Positions 10,181-20,348 of a DNA stretch of 64,000 nucleotides are shown piece after piece. The stretch is from Orobanche coerulescens (lineage: Eukaryota > Streptophyta > Magnoliopsida > Lamiales > Orobanchaceae), in the NCBI GenBank assembly GCA_033398695.1, contig CM065815.1:11190501-11254500 (forward strand), in the 5' to 3' direction. Under the pieces are notes generated by a model. It had not been told where the DNA came from and did no database searches. It saw only the letters and a list, made by a program, of their open reading frames with translations. The first letter of the stretch is position 1. Each line of letters starts with the position of its first letter. Position numbers and translations under genes: made by a program.

Positions 10181-10595
10181 AAAAGCCTAATGAGTTAGAT
10201 CAAGTATTATTTCTTTTAACAGATTTGGTTGCTTGTGGCTTTTTCAGCATAGCCACATAAGATAATTATCTATAAAATTATTAAATCTAAAAGAATCTAT
10301 CAGAAAATAGTAGAAGTTTTGTAAGAAAACAATTAAAAGATAATGTAATAGAAGAGTTTAGCTTTTGTTATGAGATGTAATTAAAAGTATAAGCATTTAA
10401 CATGTGTATTTTAAAAGTGTATATATATAATAATTAATATAAATTATTAAACCATATTTGTTGATTGAAAATGTTTTTACGATCAAAATTTATTTTCACT
10501 GATTTAAATTAATATTTACTGCATTTATTAATACATGATTGATATTCACTTAACTGAAATTACTTTCACTGACTAAAATAAATTTTTACTTATTA
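10181..10595. other. AT-rich intergenic DNA, nothing recognised
   Basis: There is no gene or element end that I can support between the Copia remnant and the Stowaway MITE. Short ATTTTCACTGA-like repeats (about 10490-10590) are the only structure. Confidence 0.5.
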
Positions 10596-10820
10596 CTTCA
10601 TCCGTCTCGTCCAAAAGTTTATGTTTCTACAAAAAAATAGTCCCTTTAGTAAATTTACTTATATCACTTTTTACGATCAAACCAAATAATCACTTTTTCC
10701 TTTTTAATCTCCTTCACACATTCATCATCAATTTTTATATTTTAATCTTCATTATACATTACTATTATTATTGGTACCTATCATTACCTAAACTACACTA
10801 AATAATCGGGACAGATGGAG
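10596..10820. mobile_element. Stowaway MITE
   Basis: TA at 10594-10595 and at 10821-10822 flank a 225-bp element. It starts CTTCATCCGTCTCGTCC and ends CGGGACAGATGGAG, inverted forms of one another. The interior repeats the AAAAGTTTATGTTTCT and CACTTTTTACGATCAAA blocks shared with the copy in HIPP intron 2. Confidence 0.8.
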
Positions 10821-10822
10821 TA

Positions 10823-11088
10823 TTAACTTGAGATGATGAGGAGAACATAGCCTTAGAGGTTGTTCGGTAATGGGTTAATGGACTTAATATTTTGTATGTC
10901 TTATTCGATCAGCCATAACTGATCGTTCGTTTCTGACTTATTCATTAAGCTGATGGCTTAGTCAATCATCCAGAAAATGAGAGTCATGTAGATTAAGTTA
11001 TTTGTCCAATCTTTTATTTCATATTTATCCTCCGCACTTTCACTTTAAAACCCTTTATTATATACATATATTATGTTCATATATAATA
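10823..11088. other. Intergenic, nothing recognised
   Basis: AT-rich sequence with a GAGGTTGTTCGGTAATGGG stretch that resembles a MITE terminus. I found no matching partner end. Confidence 0.4.
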
Positions 11089-11349
11089 CTCCCTCCGTCC
11101 ACCAAGTTAGTGCACACCTGAGAGTGGCACGGGTTTTAATAAAATGATATGATGTGTTAGTTAATGGGCATTAAGTAATTCGTAATTAAAAAAAAAGGTG
11201 GGCCATGTATTTTTTTTTGGAAAAAAGTGTATGAAATGAGGGTAAAATAGGAAAGAATTGTGTCCAAAAATAGAAAGAATGAAGTGTGCACTAACTTGGT
11301 GGACGGCCTTAAATAGAAAATTGTGCACTAACTTGGTGGACGGAGGGAG
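11089..11349. mobile_element. Stowaway-type MITE with duplicated right end
   Basis: The termini CTCCCTCCGTCCACCAAG and CTTGGTGGACGGAGGGAG are perfect inverted repeats, flanked by TA at 11087-11088 and 11350-11351. The terminal segment GTGCACTAACTTGGTGGACGG occurs twice at the right end (11286-11306 and 11323-11343), so the last 37 bp are a tandem duplication. This is a different subfamily from the AAAAGTTTA-type copies. Confidence 0.88.
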
Positions 11350-11458
11350 TATTATATTTATATAATATTAATAAATAACTGTACTTTAAAAAATAATATC
11401 AATATATATGAGTAATATGTATAATATTATATTAAATATCTTATTCTCAAACCTTTAT

Positions 11459-11461
<3 letters not shown>

Positions 11462-11507
<46 letters not shown>

Positions 11508-11508
11508 C
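11462..11508. repeat. (AT)n microsatellite
   Basis: About 23 AT units within a longer, almost pure A/T region (11380-11800). Confidence 0.9.
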
Positions 11509-12238
11509 TATAATATTAATATAAAAATTACATTTTTAAAATAAAATAATATTAATATATATTAATAAAACTTATATATAATATTATATTAAATATGTTA
11601 CTATTCAATCCTTTATTACATATATTATACTATTACATATAATATTAGTAAAAAAATTAATATCTTTAAAAGAAAACAATATATATATATACACACATAC
11701 ACACACATTCATATCAAGTAAGGACAATGATATTATATATATTATTATATTAATATATTAATATATATAAAATGTATTTTTAATGAAAATAATTTAATAT
11801 TGTATTATAGAAAACTATTTAAATCGATATTTTTTATCATTTAAAATCAACCGTTTAATGTAATTAGCAATAATTATTTTAATCAATGTATAATATATAG
11901 TGAGGGGTAAAACAGTCTTTTCTATCATTCAGACTGTTTATTCAGCACTATAACTGAATAATAATTTTAGCTTAATATATATGGAGAACTAAATCCATAG
12001 AGACAACTTAACTCATACAAAACTTAATAAAAAACAACCGGAAAATCTCTTGGTCAGTTCTACCCCTAGTCCCCTACTCGTGGTGGGTACTTGCATATTG
12101 TGGTCGAGTACTCCCACTAAATTTGAATCCGCCGCACAAAATTTTCCTAGTGGTGACTTTGATTGTGGAATGGTTAGTGGTTTTCAATACAAATGATGCG
12201 CTTTTATTGTCATTATTATTTTTTGAAAAGACAATTCT
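11509..12238. other. AT-rich intergenic DNA
   Basis: Mostly A/T with short (TA)n and (CA)n tracts (near 11690-11710). No gene was recognised. The 3' flank of the reverse-transcriptase fragment on the minus strand may occupy 12190-12238; it includes an AATAAA on that strand near 12200. Confidence 0.45.
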
Positions 12239-12775
12239 TCACATCGAGAAATTATTATTAACGATTTTATGAACCTTTTTAAGAAGTCGCACTGCGCCGG
12301 GGGCAAAAACATCAAAGGTATCGAAACCAAACGGAACAAATACATGTTGATTCTCAAGGCAAGTTTTTTCATGTTCTGCAACTTTGTTCAACTCTGCCAT
12401 GAGCGCCGCCTGTCCCGCAACAAAACCATGGTCCTTGAGCCCAACAAGGGGGGACACTCCTGTTAGATCTACACAAGCGTGCTTTCCCCCTTCCCATCCA
12501 AACACAAGAATGTCCGCCGGTCGTAAGGTGGACCTCCCTTCTAAAGGATCAGTCAAGAAGTTCACCGAAGCCTCCTTTTTGGCAGAAATCCCAGCCCTCT
12601 TAAGGACATCACATAGCACATCTCTCACCCAATCATGCCGATATTTAAAACCTGGTAGCTCTTTACAGTGGACCACGTGCTCGCCGAAAGAATCCAAACA
12701 TGTTTTACGACATACTGGACATGGCTCGTCAACTTGTTGCCCGGCTACCGGCCATTGTAATGTAATCCTTATTAT
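12239..12775 (-). pseudogene. C-terminal fragment of a non-LTR-type reverse transcriptase gene
   Basis: A minus-strand frame of about 178 residues ends at a stop at 12239. It holds a CPVC pair (12710-12721) and FGEHVVHC, which together make a CCHC zinc site. Then come FKYRHDWVRDVL, KKEASVNFL, a LRPADILVFGWEGGKHACVDLTG block and a helical tail. This is the C-terminal module of plant proteins annotated as reverse transcriptases that lack LTRs. The arrangement zinc site, R-H-D, P-A-D, D-L resembles the restriction-like endonuclease of R2-like elements (inference). The reverse transcriptase itself is missing upstream of 12775, and the last part of the family's C-terminus is also missing. Such 5' truncation is usual for copies made by target-primed reverse transcription. 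Utopia-like origin is one possibility, not shown. Confidence 0.6.
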
Positions 12776-12868
12776 ATTAGGGATATTATATATTCTTCAC
12801 ATTATTTACATTTACTATATTTGTTCAATATGGGTCAATCTCACACTATGACGGCTTTGTTAAGTAAT

Positions 12869-13108
12869 AATTCATCTATCTCGGTCAAAGGTTAATATAT
12901 GTATATTTGAAGATGTATATTTGATGTATTTTAGACAATGATTGATATATGTAACAATGGTAAGTATATTGATGAAAATTAAAAAGTAAAAGTATTGATG
13001 ATGATTGTGTGGTGGAGATTAAAAAAGTAAAAAGTGATTAAGTGATATATGTAAACTTATTAAAGGGATGATTTTTTGACAGAAATGTAAACTTTTGGAC
13101 GGGACGAA
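12869..13108. mobile_element. Stowaway MITE, reverse orientation
   Basis: The interior is the reverse complement of the copies at 6875 and 10596: AAAAAGTGATTAAGTGATAT and GAAATGTAAACTTTTGGACGG lie at its right side, and GGTCAAAGGTTAATATATG at its left. The outer ends are decayed, so the left border is good to a few bases only. A TA follows at 13109-13110. Confidence 0.55.
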
Positions 13109-13494
13109 TAGGGTTGTATATGGACCAAACTATTCGAAGTTCAGTCCGCACTTTTTCGAAAGTACGTTCGGTTCGGTCCGATTTGTGCGAACCTCAATTT
13201 TTAGGTTCGAAGTTCGGCTTGCAGAGGTTTTCTACAAAATTATTCGGTCTGATTCGGTCCGAATTTGCGAACGATTCGAAATAGTTCGAGTTCGCAGGTT
13301 TCTAAAATACATAAATCCCTAAAAAATTCTCAATCAATTACTGTATTTGGGAAATATACGGCTCATAGGCCCTTTACTGGACTAAATCGAACTGTGCAAT
13401 TCGGTCCGCTGAGCTATAGATTTTGCATTTGAGTTCGCGTTCGCATATGCAAACCGAGCCGCGAGCCGAATAATACGAGCCTAATCAAATTTAT
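13109..13494. mobile_element. TTCGGTCCG-rich non-autonomous element
   Basis: Short units TTCGGTCCG, GTTCGGTTCGG and TTCGAAGTTCGG crowd 13125-13290. Related units GGTCCG, GAGTTCGCGTTCG and GAGCCGCGAGCCGAA return at 13395-13480. An AT-rich centre separates them. The outer ends GGGTTGTAT and ATACGAGCC are weakly inverted. The architecture matches the GGGTA-rich, TCGAAT-rich and CCCCGCC-rich elements elsewhere in this window, but I found no target duplication. Confidence 0.35.
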
Positions 13495-13947
13495 TACGTT
13501 CACTAAAAGCCCTAGAAAGAAGTAATACAATTCAATTTTTGTGTTCAATGGCTTTATGATTACTACTTTCATCGGTTGGGGTTTGAGTCTCCTCTTTACA
13601 CACCAATGATGCAACTTGATTTTGTATAGATTGTACCAAAAGAAAAAAAAAAAAATTGGTCGGTTTAGTAGGGCCATATGGATGCAGCATATGATCACTT
13701 TGTTCATAGAGTAATCTCTATATATAGGAGAAAATGACACAAAGATTCACTAGATTCTATGTACCATGTCAGCTTGATAAGACTGTAGTAGCCTTTGCCA
13801 GCTGCATGTGAAGTGAATGAACGGTATTATTAGTGATGCATATTGATCTATAAAAAGTGAAAAATGTTGGTGAAATATGTCAACCTATGTAACAATTTAT
13901 ATATTTAGTGGTAAAATTGCAATAAGCCATTATTAAGAACTAACATA
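13495..13947. other. Intergenic stretch, nothing recognised
   Basis: No gene-like frame or element end that I can support. A run of A/T near 13640-13655 is the only low-complexity tract. Confidence 0.5.
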
Positions 13948-14220
13948 TGTTCTTGGGCGTGGGTTGTAATATAATGATATATGTGTTCCGGGAATTATTA
14001 TTCCCGTGATGTGTCTTACCTAATACTGATTGTAGATACATAGATGGAAGGTTCTAAATCTTTCTAGAGGTAGTAGGATCCTATTACATGTCTTACCTTA
14101 TCTAGGAATCCTATGTATGGAAGGACTCTCATTGTAATGCATATATAAAGGCCCCTCTATCGGTGTTATAAATACAATTGATTGACTCGTATTTACAGTC
14201 TTTTATTTTCTCCTGAAACA
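13948..14220 (+). mobile_element. Copia LTR, 5' LTR or solo LTR with leader
   Basis: A 273-bp segment begins TGTTCTTGGG and ends CTGAAACA, giving the TG...CA ends and a short TGTT/AACA inverted repeat. TATATAAA at 14142-14149 is a credible LTR TATA box. It is followed directly by CGTTATCAGCACG, a box that follows the LTR in many plant Copia elements and also occurs at 10044-10056 on the minus strand. No second copy of this LTR was found in the window. Confidence 0.55.
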
Positions 14221-15540
14221 CGTTATCAGCACGTGCTCTCCCAAGTGAGCAAGAATTTTTTCTGTCCGATACTTCTGAAAATTCCAAAAAAAAAACGGAA
14301 TTTCCGTTTTCAGACCCACCGTCACCCTCTTCGCCGGATTCCAGTCGGACCCGCCGCCTCCGATCAGAAATCGCGCAGCCCAGTCCTCATACACAGCACC
14401 GCGACTCCCCTCGGGTCAATCCTAGATCTGACCTCCTGTCACTGCCAGACCCGATCGCGGGCATCCTCGCAACCCAGCCCCATTGTCGGAAGTCCAAAAC
14501 GCGCACCCGATTTCGACCAGACACGACCTGTATGCAACTCCGACCCGTGACCAGATATCTGAACCGACCCAGAACAATCTCACCGACCCGACCACGACCG
14601 CCGTTTTTCGGTCGGCCTCCTTCACCAATTTCGACCGCGACCTGACGTTTTTTTCCCCGCTGCTTCAGTCGCCCGGCATCAGAAGCGGAATTTCTTCCCT
14701 ACGTCTCCTGCTCCGACCTCAGTCAGCCCCGACGTGCCGCGACTCGTTTCCTAGATTCCGGCCAGCTCGTCTCCCAAACCTGTGAACCAGATCGGATTCC
14801 TCCATCCCGTTCGCGCCCGCTGTTGATCGACCCGACCCGACAGCTGCAACAAATCAGATTTTTTTACCCTCTCAACCATGTAGCAAGAACTACAAATTTA
14901 ACGGTGAAGATCTGATTCGGAATAATATTTATCGATGAAACTGTACGCGAAAGAAAAAAACGAGACAAGAATTTCCGCGCGTAAATTTTCTACACAGCGC
15001 AGTCGTACTAAAAATATGTTTCCGATTCGTTAACCGTCGGATCGGTGTGAAATTTTGACAGTAACTTCCCAACACAAATATCTGTATATCCAACGGTGAA
15101 GATCGGATTCTGAGTAATATTGATTACTGATCTGCCGCCGAACTGAAGCAGATTTTTATGAGAAAATTTGGAGATCCGACCTCATCCAATACCGAGTTGC
15201 TGCATCGCTGCGCTCGAGTCCTTTTTCGGCCAAATTATCAAGCCCAGTAGCCCTATCCGGGCGTTTCTCAACTCTCCATATTTTCCTAATTAATGATTCA
15301 TTTGTTCATTAATTTGTACACTTATGAATCTTACCAAGTTTATATTTTACGTGAATATAGGAAAATATGTTGCTCATGATGATGTGCAAAATATGGGGAG
15401 AAGCCATATTTATTATCCCGTTCAAGGATCAAAGTAAATATGGAACCGAGTACCACGAAAATATTGCTCATATGGAGAGAAGCTCTCGTTCAAGGATCAA
15501 AGCAAATATGGAACCAAGTACCCGTAAGATTTTATTAAAG
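14221..15540 (+). mobile_element. Copia internal leader (primer site and GC-rich untranslated region)
   Basis: Sequence after the LTR starts with the putative primer site (14221-14233). A GC-rich, Pro/Arg/Ser-coding but unconserved stretch follows (14320-14850), then two imperfect repeats of an ATTTAACGGTGAAGATC / TCCAACGGTGAAGATCGG unit (14897 and 15098). None of the open frames looks like gag. The internal region is probably interrupted after about 15540. Remnants of the same kind of Copia element reappear at 54433-56214. Confidence 0.45.
15420..15525 (+). repeat. 68-bp imperfect tandem duplication
   Basis: GTTCAAGGATCAAAG, AAATATGGAACC and AGTACC occur at 15420-15454 and again at 15488-15522, a period of 68 bp. 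The intervening TTGCTCAT and GGAGAGAAG boxes also repeat. Confidence 0.75.
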
Positions 15541-16161
15541 TTCCCGTTTTTCAATTTCTCTCTTTTGGGAATTTTTTTTGGGAATTGGGGAATTGGGTTC
15601 TTTATCTCCCACGCTACTTTGCGGTGGATGAGACTATGAGAGGTGGTATCACTCTCGTATGTCAAAGTAAACTGTGTGACGGTCCTGGGGGAGTCACGGA
15701 TAATTGTTGGAAGTCGATATTTGTGGTTGCTGCATACACCACGTTTTGGGTGCGATTTGACGTCGCCGTTTTGTCGATTTTAAAATAACAATTGAATAAA
15801 ATGAACATTGTCGGTAATGGTAAAGTTATGACTTATTCATGATTAGTCACGGAATTGTGAGGTACAAATGAGACAAACATCGATTGCGACGGATATGTCG
15901 TGGTTAAAATCGATTTGTGACGGATTTGTCACGATGAATTGAGCGACCACCATGTTGGTCTTGACCCAATCCCATACTTGGAAAACTCCATCTTTCATCA
16001 TTAAAATAAAATATTGCATGTGGGTGTAGTCATGCACTGTCTCCTTGCAATATGATATATGAAAGAATGTACGAATAATTCTCATGAATTTTAACATGTA
16101 AAGCAATGGCATATTGCGGTAAATACATGAATTTGTTGACCTCGATTATAGTTCGTATGAC
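15541..16161. other. Unrecognised sequence before Gypsy-1
   Basis: No conserved protein block was seen. TGTGACGGATTTGTCACG (about 15905-15923) is a short palindrome. This stretch and 26125-26463 were contiguous before Gypsy-1 inserted. Confidence 0.5.
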
Positions 16162-16166
16162 TATAG

Positions 16167-18524
16167 TGTAATACCCGGTTGTAATTCAGTCATTTTTATT
16201 CAGTAATTATCAGTCAGTAATTGTCACTCAGTAATTTTCACTCATTATCAATCAGTCATCATTCATACTCATTCAATTGTGTTCACCGTTCGACGTAATA
16301 TTTGTAATTCTCGTGTTTTTGTCCCCGTACTTTTCGAATTCAGTGATTTTTGTACTCGGTGCATCGTTTTGGCGTAATCGCTTGTCGAGCAGACCGCCTG
16401 GCGAGCCGCACGAGCATCCGTCGTCGCGGCGCTCGTGCGTTGCGGCTGGATCGGGCAGAGACCAGCGGCCAGTCGATCTGCATCTGAGCACGCCACACGA
16501 GCGATTGCTCGTGCGCGGCACTCGTGTGTTGCGGCTGTACTGGGCAGGAGGCCCAGTGGTCGAGTTAGTGCCGCACGAGCAGGCCACACGAGCGACTTCT
16601 CGTGCGCGGCGCTCGTGTGTTGCGGCTGTACTGGGCAGGAGGCCCAGTGGTCGAGTTAGTGCCGCACGAGCAGGCCACACGAGCAACTGCTCGGGCGTGG
16701 TGCTCGTGTGTTGCGGCATCGGGCGTGAGGCCAGCGTTGAGTCGTGGCCGCACGAGCAGGCCGCACGAGTTGCTGCTCGTGCGCGGTGCTCGTGCGCTAT
16801 GAGCAGCCGACAGAAGCCTCACGCACGACCGGACGCACGGACACTTGGTCGTGCGGGTTGGTCGTGCGTCCCTAGGGCTTATATAAGCGGACCGATGGGA
16901 TTTCCTCATTTTTCACTATTTCTTCATCCTACTTCCGAGAGAGAGGGTTTGTGGGAGAAATTCTCATCATCAATCACTTGAATACTCGTTTTTCATCATT
17001 TTAATTCGGTTGTGAAGCTTGGATAGTCGATTTAACACGTATTCACCGGATCGAAGTGTTTGGATCTTCAAAGGTAAATTCTTCAACATCTTGGATTTCG
17101 ATTTTGAGTTGGGATATGATGTTTTGGATGTGATAATCATGTTATATGAAGTGATATACTTGTGATTATGAATTGTTAAGGATTATCATCGTATTAATAA
17201 GGATTTTTTCAAGAACACTTTGAATATTGATTTGGATTTGGGGGTTTTCGATTAGATGTCGATATAATCTCGAATTGTGTATTCATTATGGATTATTGAA
17301 TGTATTGAAGATGTTTTGATGGATTGAATCACTCCTTTGAGGTTTGGTAAGGATATAATGGAGGTTTATTGTATACAATCGAAGATTGGTCACAACATGT
17401 TCGATATAATGCCCCAATGAACTTAGTTTAGTCGTATCGACGTTTCGAGTTCGTTATATTCGTGTTTGATTCGTATGTTGAACGAATTGTTGGTAATTGT
17501 GTTATTCAAGGTTGTTCGAGCGACCGACTTTTCATTTAGGACGTTGTTCGTGGAAGGACATTGTTCACCGATGTTGTGTAAGTTAATTCTTACTCGGTTA
17601 AAAGGATATTCATTCCTTTTGTTGTTGTTCATTCATAATCATAATTCATTCATCATTGTATTAACCGTATTGAGACTTGTAATTGTCAAATAATCACTTC
17701 ATTCACGAGGAACGACGGTTCCAATCATTTCATTGAGCTATCAATCACTTCACTATTATTTTCATCTCGGTGAGTCATTCTTGACTTTGTCGGATTATTA
17801 TTCATTGATATTCATTATGGTCATTCTCGTTCATATGACCTTCCGGGTTCATATTGCGTGGCCGGGTGCGGATGTGTGGAATTTTTAGTCGAGCACGCGA
17901 TGGTCATGTATTGGGTCACTGATACATTGGACTGTGCACACGGTAACGATTACCTCCGTGAGACTAATTAGGTACAAGGACGGGTGTGTTCGGTCATCCA
18001 TCTTGTACACTTGCGCAGAACATTACGTGCGTACTATGATGCTCCTCTTCAGCTTAATTCATAACTAAGGATATTTCATAACTAAAGATATATCATGATT
18101 GTGTATATTCAACCCTTGAGGATTGTTGTTCTGTGTAACTGACCCCATTTGGGGATATTGTTTTCAGGTCACGGCAAGGCAAAGGCACGAGAAGAGCATG
18201 TTGACGGCGAGGAGTCCCAGTGATACTAGTAGGGCCCCCCAGTTTCTTTCAGTCGTCCTTGTTTCTATTCATATGTATTTCCGCTACAAATTCCGTTTGA
18301 GATGTTTATTTATTCAGGGTGGTGTATTTTATCTTCATATAAAATATACTAGTATTCTGTATTGTCCTGGTGTATTGTACTTAAGCTCCTCATCGGAGTA
18401 TTTGGTAATATAATGTGGTTCGGTACTACAATTATATTATTTAATTCATCAATTTTTATTCGCCTGGTGGGTCCCAGTCGGGGGTCCACAACACTGTAAT
18501 ATCCGCCTAGTTTGGGGTGTTACA
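16167..18524 (+). repeat. Gypsy-1 5' LTR
   Basis: 2358 bp, starting TGTAATACCCGG and ending GGGTGTTACA. It carries the CACGAG/CTCGTG dyad blocks (16409-16794) and the TATA box TATATAA at 16880-16886. Apart from the dyad region it matches the 3' LTR almost throughout, with scattered substitutions. Confidence 0.95.
16409..16794. promoter_or_regulatory. CACGAG/CTCGTG dyad array in Gypsy-1 U3
   Basis: CACGAG (+) and its complement CTCGTG (-) occur in blocks ordered + + - - with spacings of 13, 12 and 13 bp. The blocks are 16574/16587/16599/16612, 16665/16678/16690/16703 and 16751/16764/16776/16789; the copy at 16690 reads CTCGGG. Less complete blocks start near 16483 and 16396. The blocks repeat every 86-91 bp together with their linkers. 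The array ends about 85 bp before the TATA box. Function is unknown; a binding-site array or an RNA/DNA foldback are possible. Confidence 0.75.
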
Positions 18525-18528
18525 GAGT

Positions 18529-18540
18529 TGGTATCGGAGT
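18529..18540 (+). other. Gypsy-1 primer-binding site
   Basis: TGGTATCGGAGT begins 5 bases after the LTR end. It differs by an A-to-G from the plant initiator tRNA-Met complement TGGTATCAGAGC in the core. Gypsy-2, Gypsy-3 and Copia-2 share this G. Confidence 0.85.
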
Positions 18541-19020
18541 GTGGTTTTGAATACTACCTTCCGAGTCATGTCTCATTTGAAATCATCGTCATCGGACTAG
18601 TATCATTGGACTTTCGCGTCACGTGTGACCTGTGCAAATGCCGAGCCAATCAGACCGAAAGAACTGTAAGACTTCTAACGCCATGGTATAATTTCTGGCA
18701 ATAATCATTCATTCATAATTCATCAGTTAACAATCCTCAAACATCATTTTCATTTTGATCAGGACGATCATGTTAACTCATTAATCACTCAGTTCATTTC
18801 ATTGTTCAGTTGTTGATCTTGAGGATCATATCATTAATCTTGTTAACTTGTTCAAGATAATCATTTCAAGAATTTCATCAGATAATCATGTCACCTCAGT
18901 TAATCATTCATGTAATCACTGTGCTAGAGCTCGTATGCTCATTTTCATCATTTCATGATGTAATCATAATGTGATATTCATGCGAGAGATATAATCATCA
19001 TGTGACTTTCCTACTTCAGT

Positions 19021-20348
19021 ATGGAGAGAGCAGGCAGAGGACGCGGATGACGAGGCCGCGGTGCTGGCCGAATCCCGAGAGCTCGTGTAAATACACGTGC
19101 GAACGCAAGGAATAATGCTAACTCATCAAGCAGCGATGCTGCTACTCATTCACCTGGACGTGATCATTCACTATTGGGGAGTCGTGCAGGGCACCGCCGG
19201 TCCAAGGTGTTCGGGTTGACCCACTCGCTTTTATGCAGGGCATGATGGCCCAGATGACTCAGATGGCACAACTGATGGAGACGATGCATAACTCGACTAC
19301 TCAAAATCAACAGGCTCCTCCGCCGCCACCTCAGAGGCAAGAGAGGGGTGTGAGCAGTATCATTGGCGACATCTCTCGCCAGAGACCGCCTACCTTCGAG
19401 GTCTCATCTGAGCTGGCAGATATCATTCACTGGCTTGAACATTTCTAGAAACTGTTTGCTATGGTGGACTGTCCTGAGGGACACAAAGTTTCAGTTGCGG
19501 CTTACTATCGTGGTAAGGGCGCACATTCATGGTGGTTATCGCTGAAGCCCACCGACGGATCTTGTACATGGGATCAATTCAGGACTCTCATGATGGAGAG
19601 GTATTATCCGGCCCCACTCAGGGAGGCCAAATTATCATAATTACTCACTCCCGACCCCTCAGCAGACGATGATGTTCTCGCCATCGCCGAGAAATTTCAG
19701 GAACTACTTCCGTTCGCCTCGTCCATTATTCACTCTGAGGCGGACAAGATCAAGTATTTCAGCAAGAGGTTGAAACCTCGTATGAGACTACAGTTGCTTA
19801 ATCATCATTGCACCACTCTGGCCGAATTCACCGAGAAAGCTCTTACGTATGAGCTTACCGCTAAGGAAATTGCTAAGAATCAAACTTCATCTTCTGGCAA
19901 GAAGTGTAAAAATCGTAATCAATCTGACGGCAGTCAGGCCACTTTCAAGAAACCTCGTGCGGGCTCTACTTTTTCTGAGCGACCCCCTATGGCACTTAAA
20001 ATCGCGGAGTCTCAGTCCCGAGCGGCCAGCTCAACCATCACCTGTTTCAATTGTGGAGAACCGGGTCATGTCAGCACCAAGTGCCCGAGGCAGACTATCA
20101 CGTGCCATAACTGCGGAATTGCTGGCCATAAGGCCCGTTTTTGCCGAAGAGACTCCAAAAATACTCCGGCGGCATTTCAGGCCTCGAAGCAGTCATCCGT
20201 TCAGAATCAAGCTACTCAGTCAGCGTCGTTTAAAACAACAGGAGCGAATAAAGGTGGAGCCTATAGTCATCAGATGGGAGCAGGTGCTGGGACTAGCAAG
20301 CCCCAAATTTATGAGATGAAGAGACCGACGATCCAGAGGCACGGATGA
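19021..20348 (+). pseudogene. Gypsy-1 gag, broken
   Basis: Gag forms the particle that packages element RNA. The start ATG at 19021 opens an Arg/Gly-rich leader that meets TGA within ten codons. The core carries the retrotransposon gag blocks HWLEHF, SWWLSL, WDQF, MERYYP, REAK and YFSKRLKP, interrupted by TAG at 19447 and TAA at 19638. Two intact zinc knuckles follow, CFNCGEPGHVSTKC and CHNCGIAGHKARFC. A one-base loss near 20323 shifts the frame before the protease. Confidence 0.85.

Noticed and set aside
10855..11998. Possible 1.1-kb MITE starting GAGGTTGTTCGGTAATGGG
   Set aside because: The right side has ATTCAGACTGTTTATTCAG-like sequence, but no matching inverted end or duplication could be defined.
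14182..14785. Pro/Arg/Ser-rich frames after the Copia LTR
   Set aside because: They lie in an LTR-proximal GC-rich leader, begin inside the LTR, and have no gag motif.
16269..16981. Long overlapping frames in the Gypsy-1 LTRs (also 23871-24504)
   Set aside because: They arise from the CACGAG/CTCGTG dyads, which avoid stops on both strands. An LTR U3 is not expected to code.
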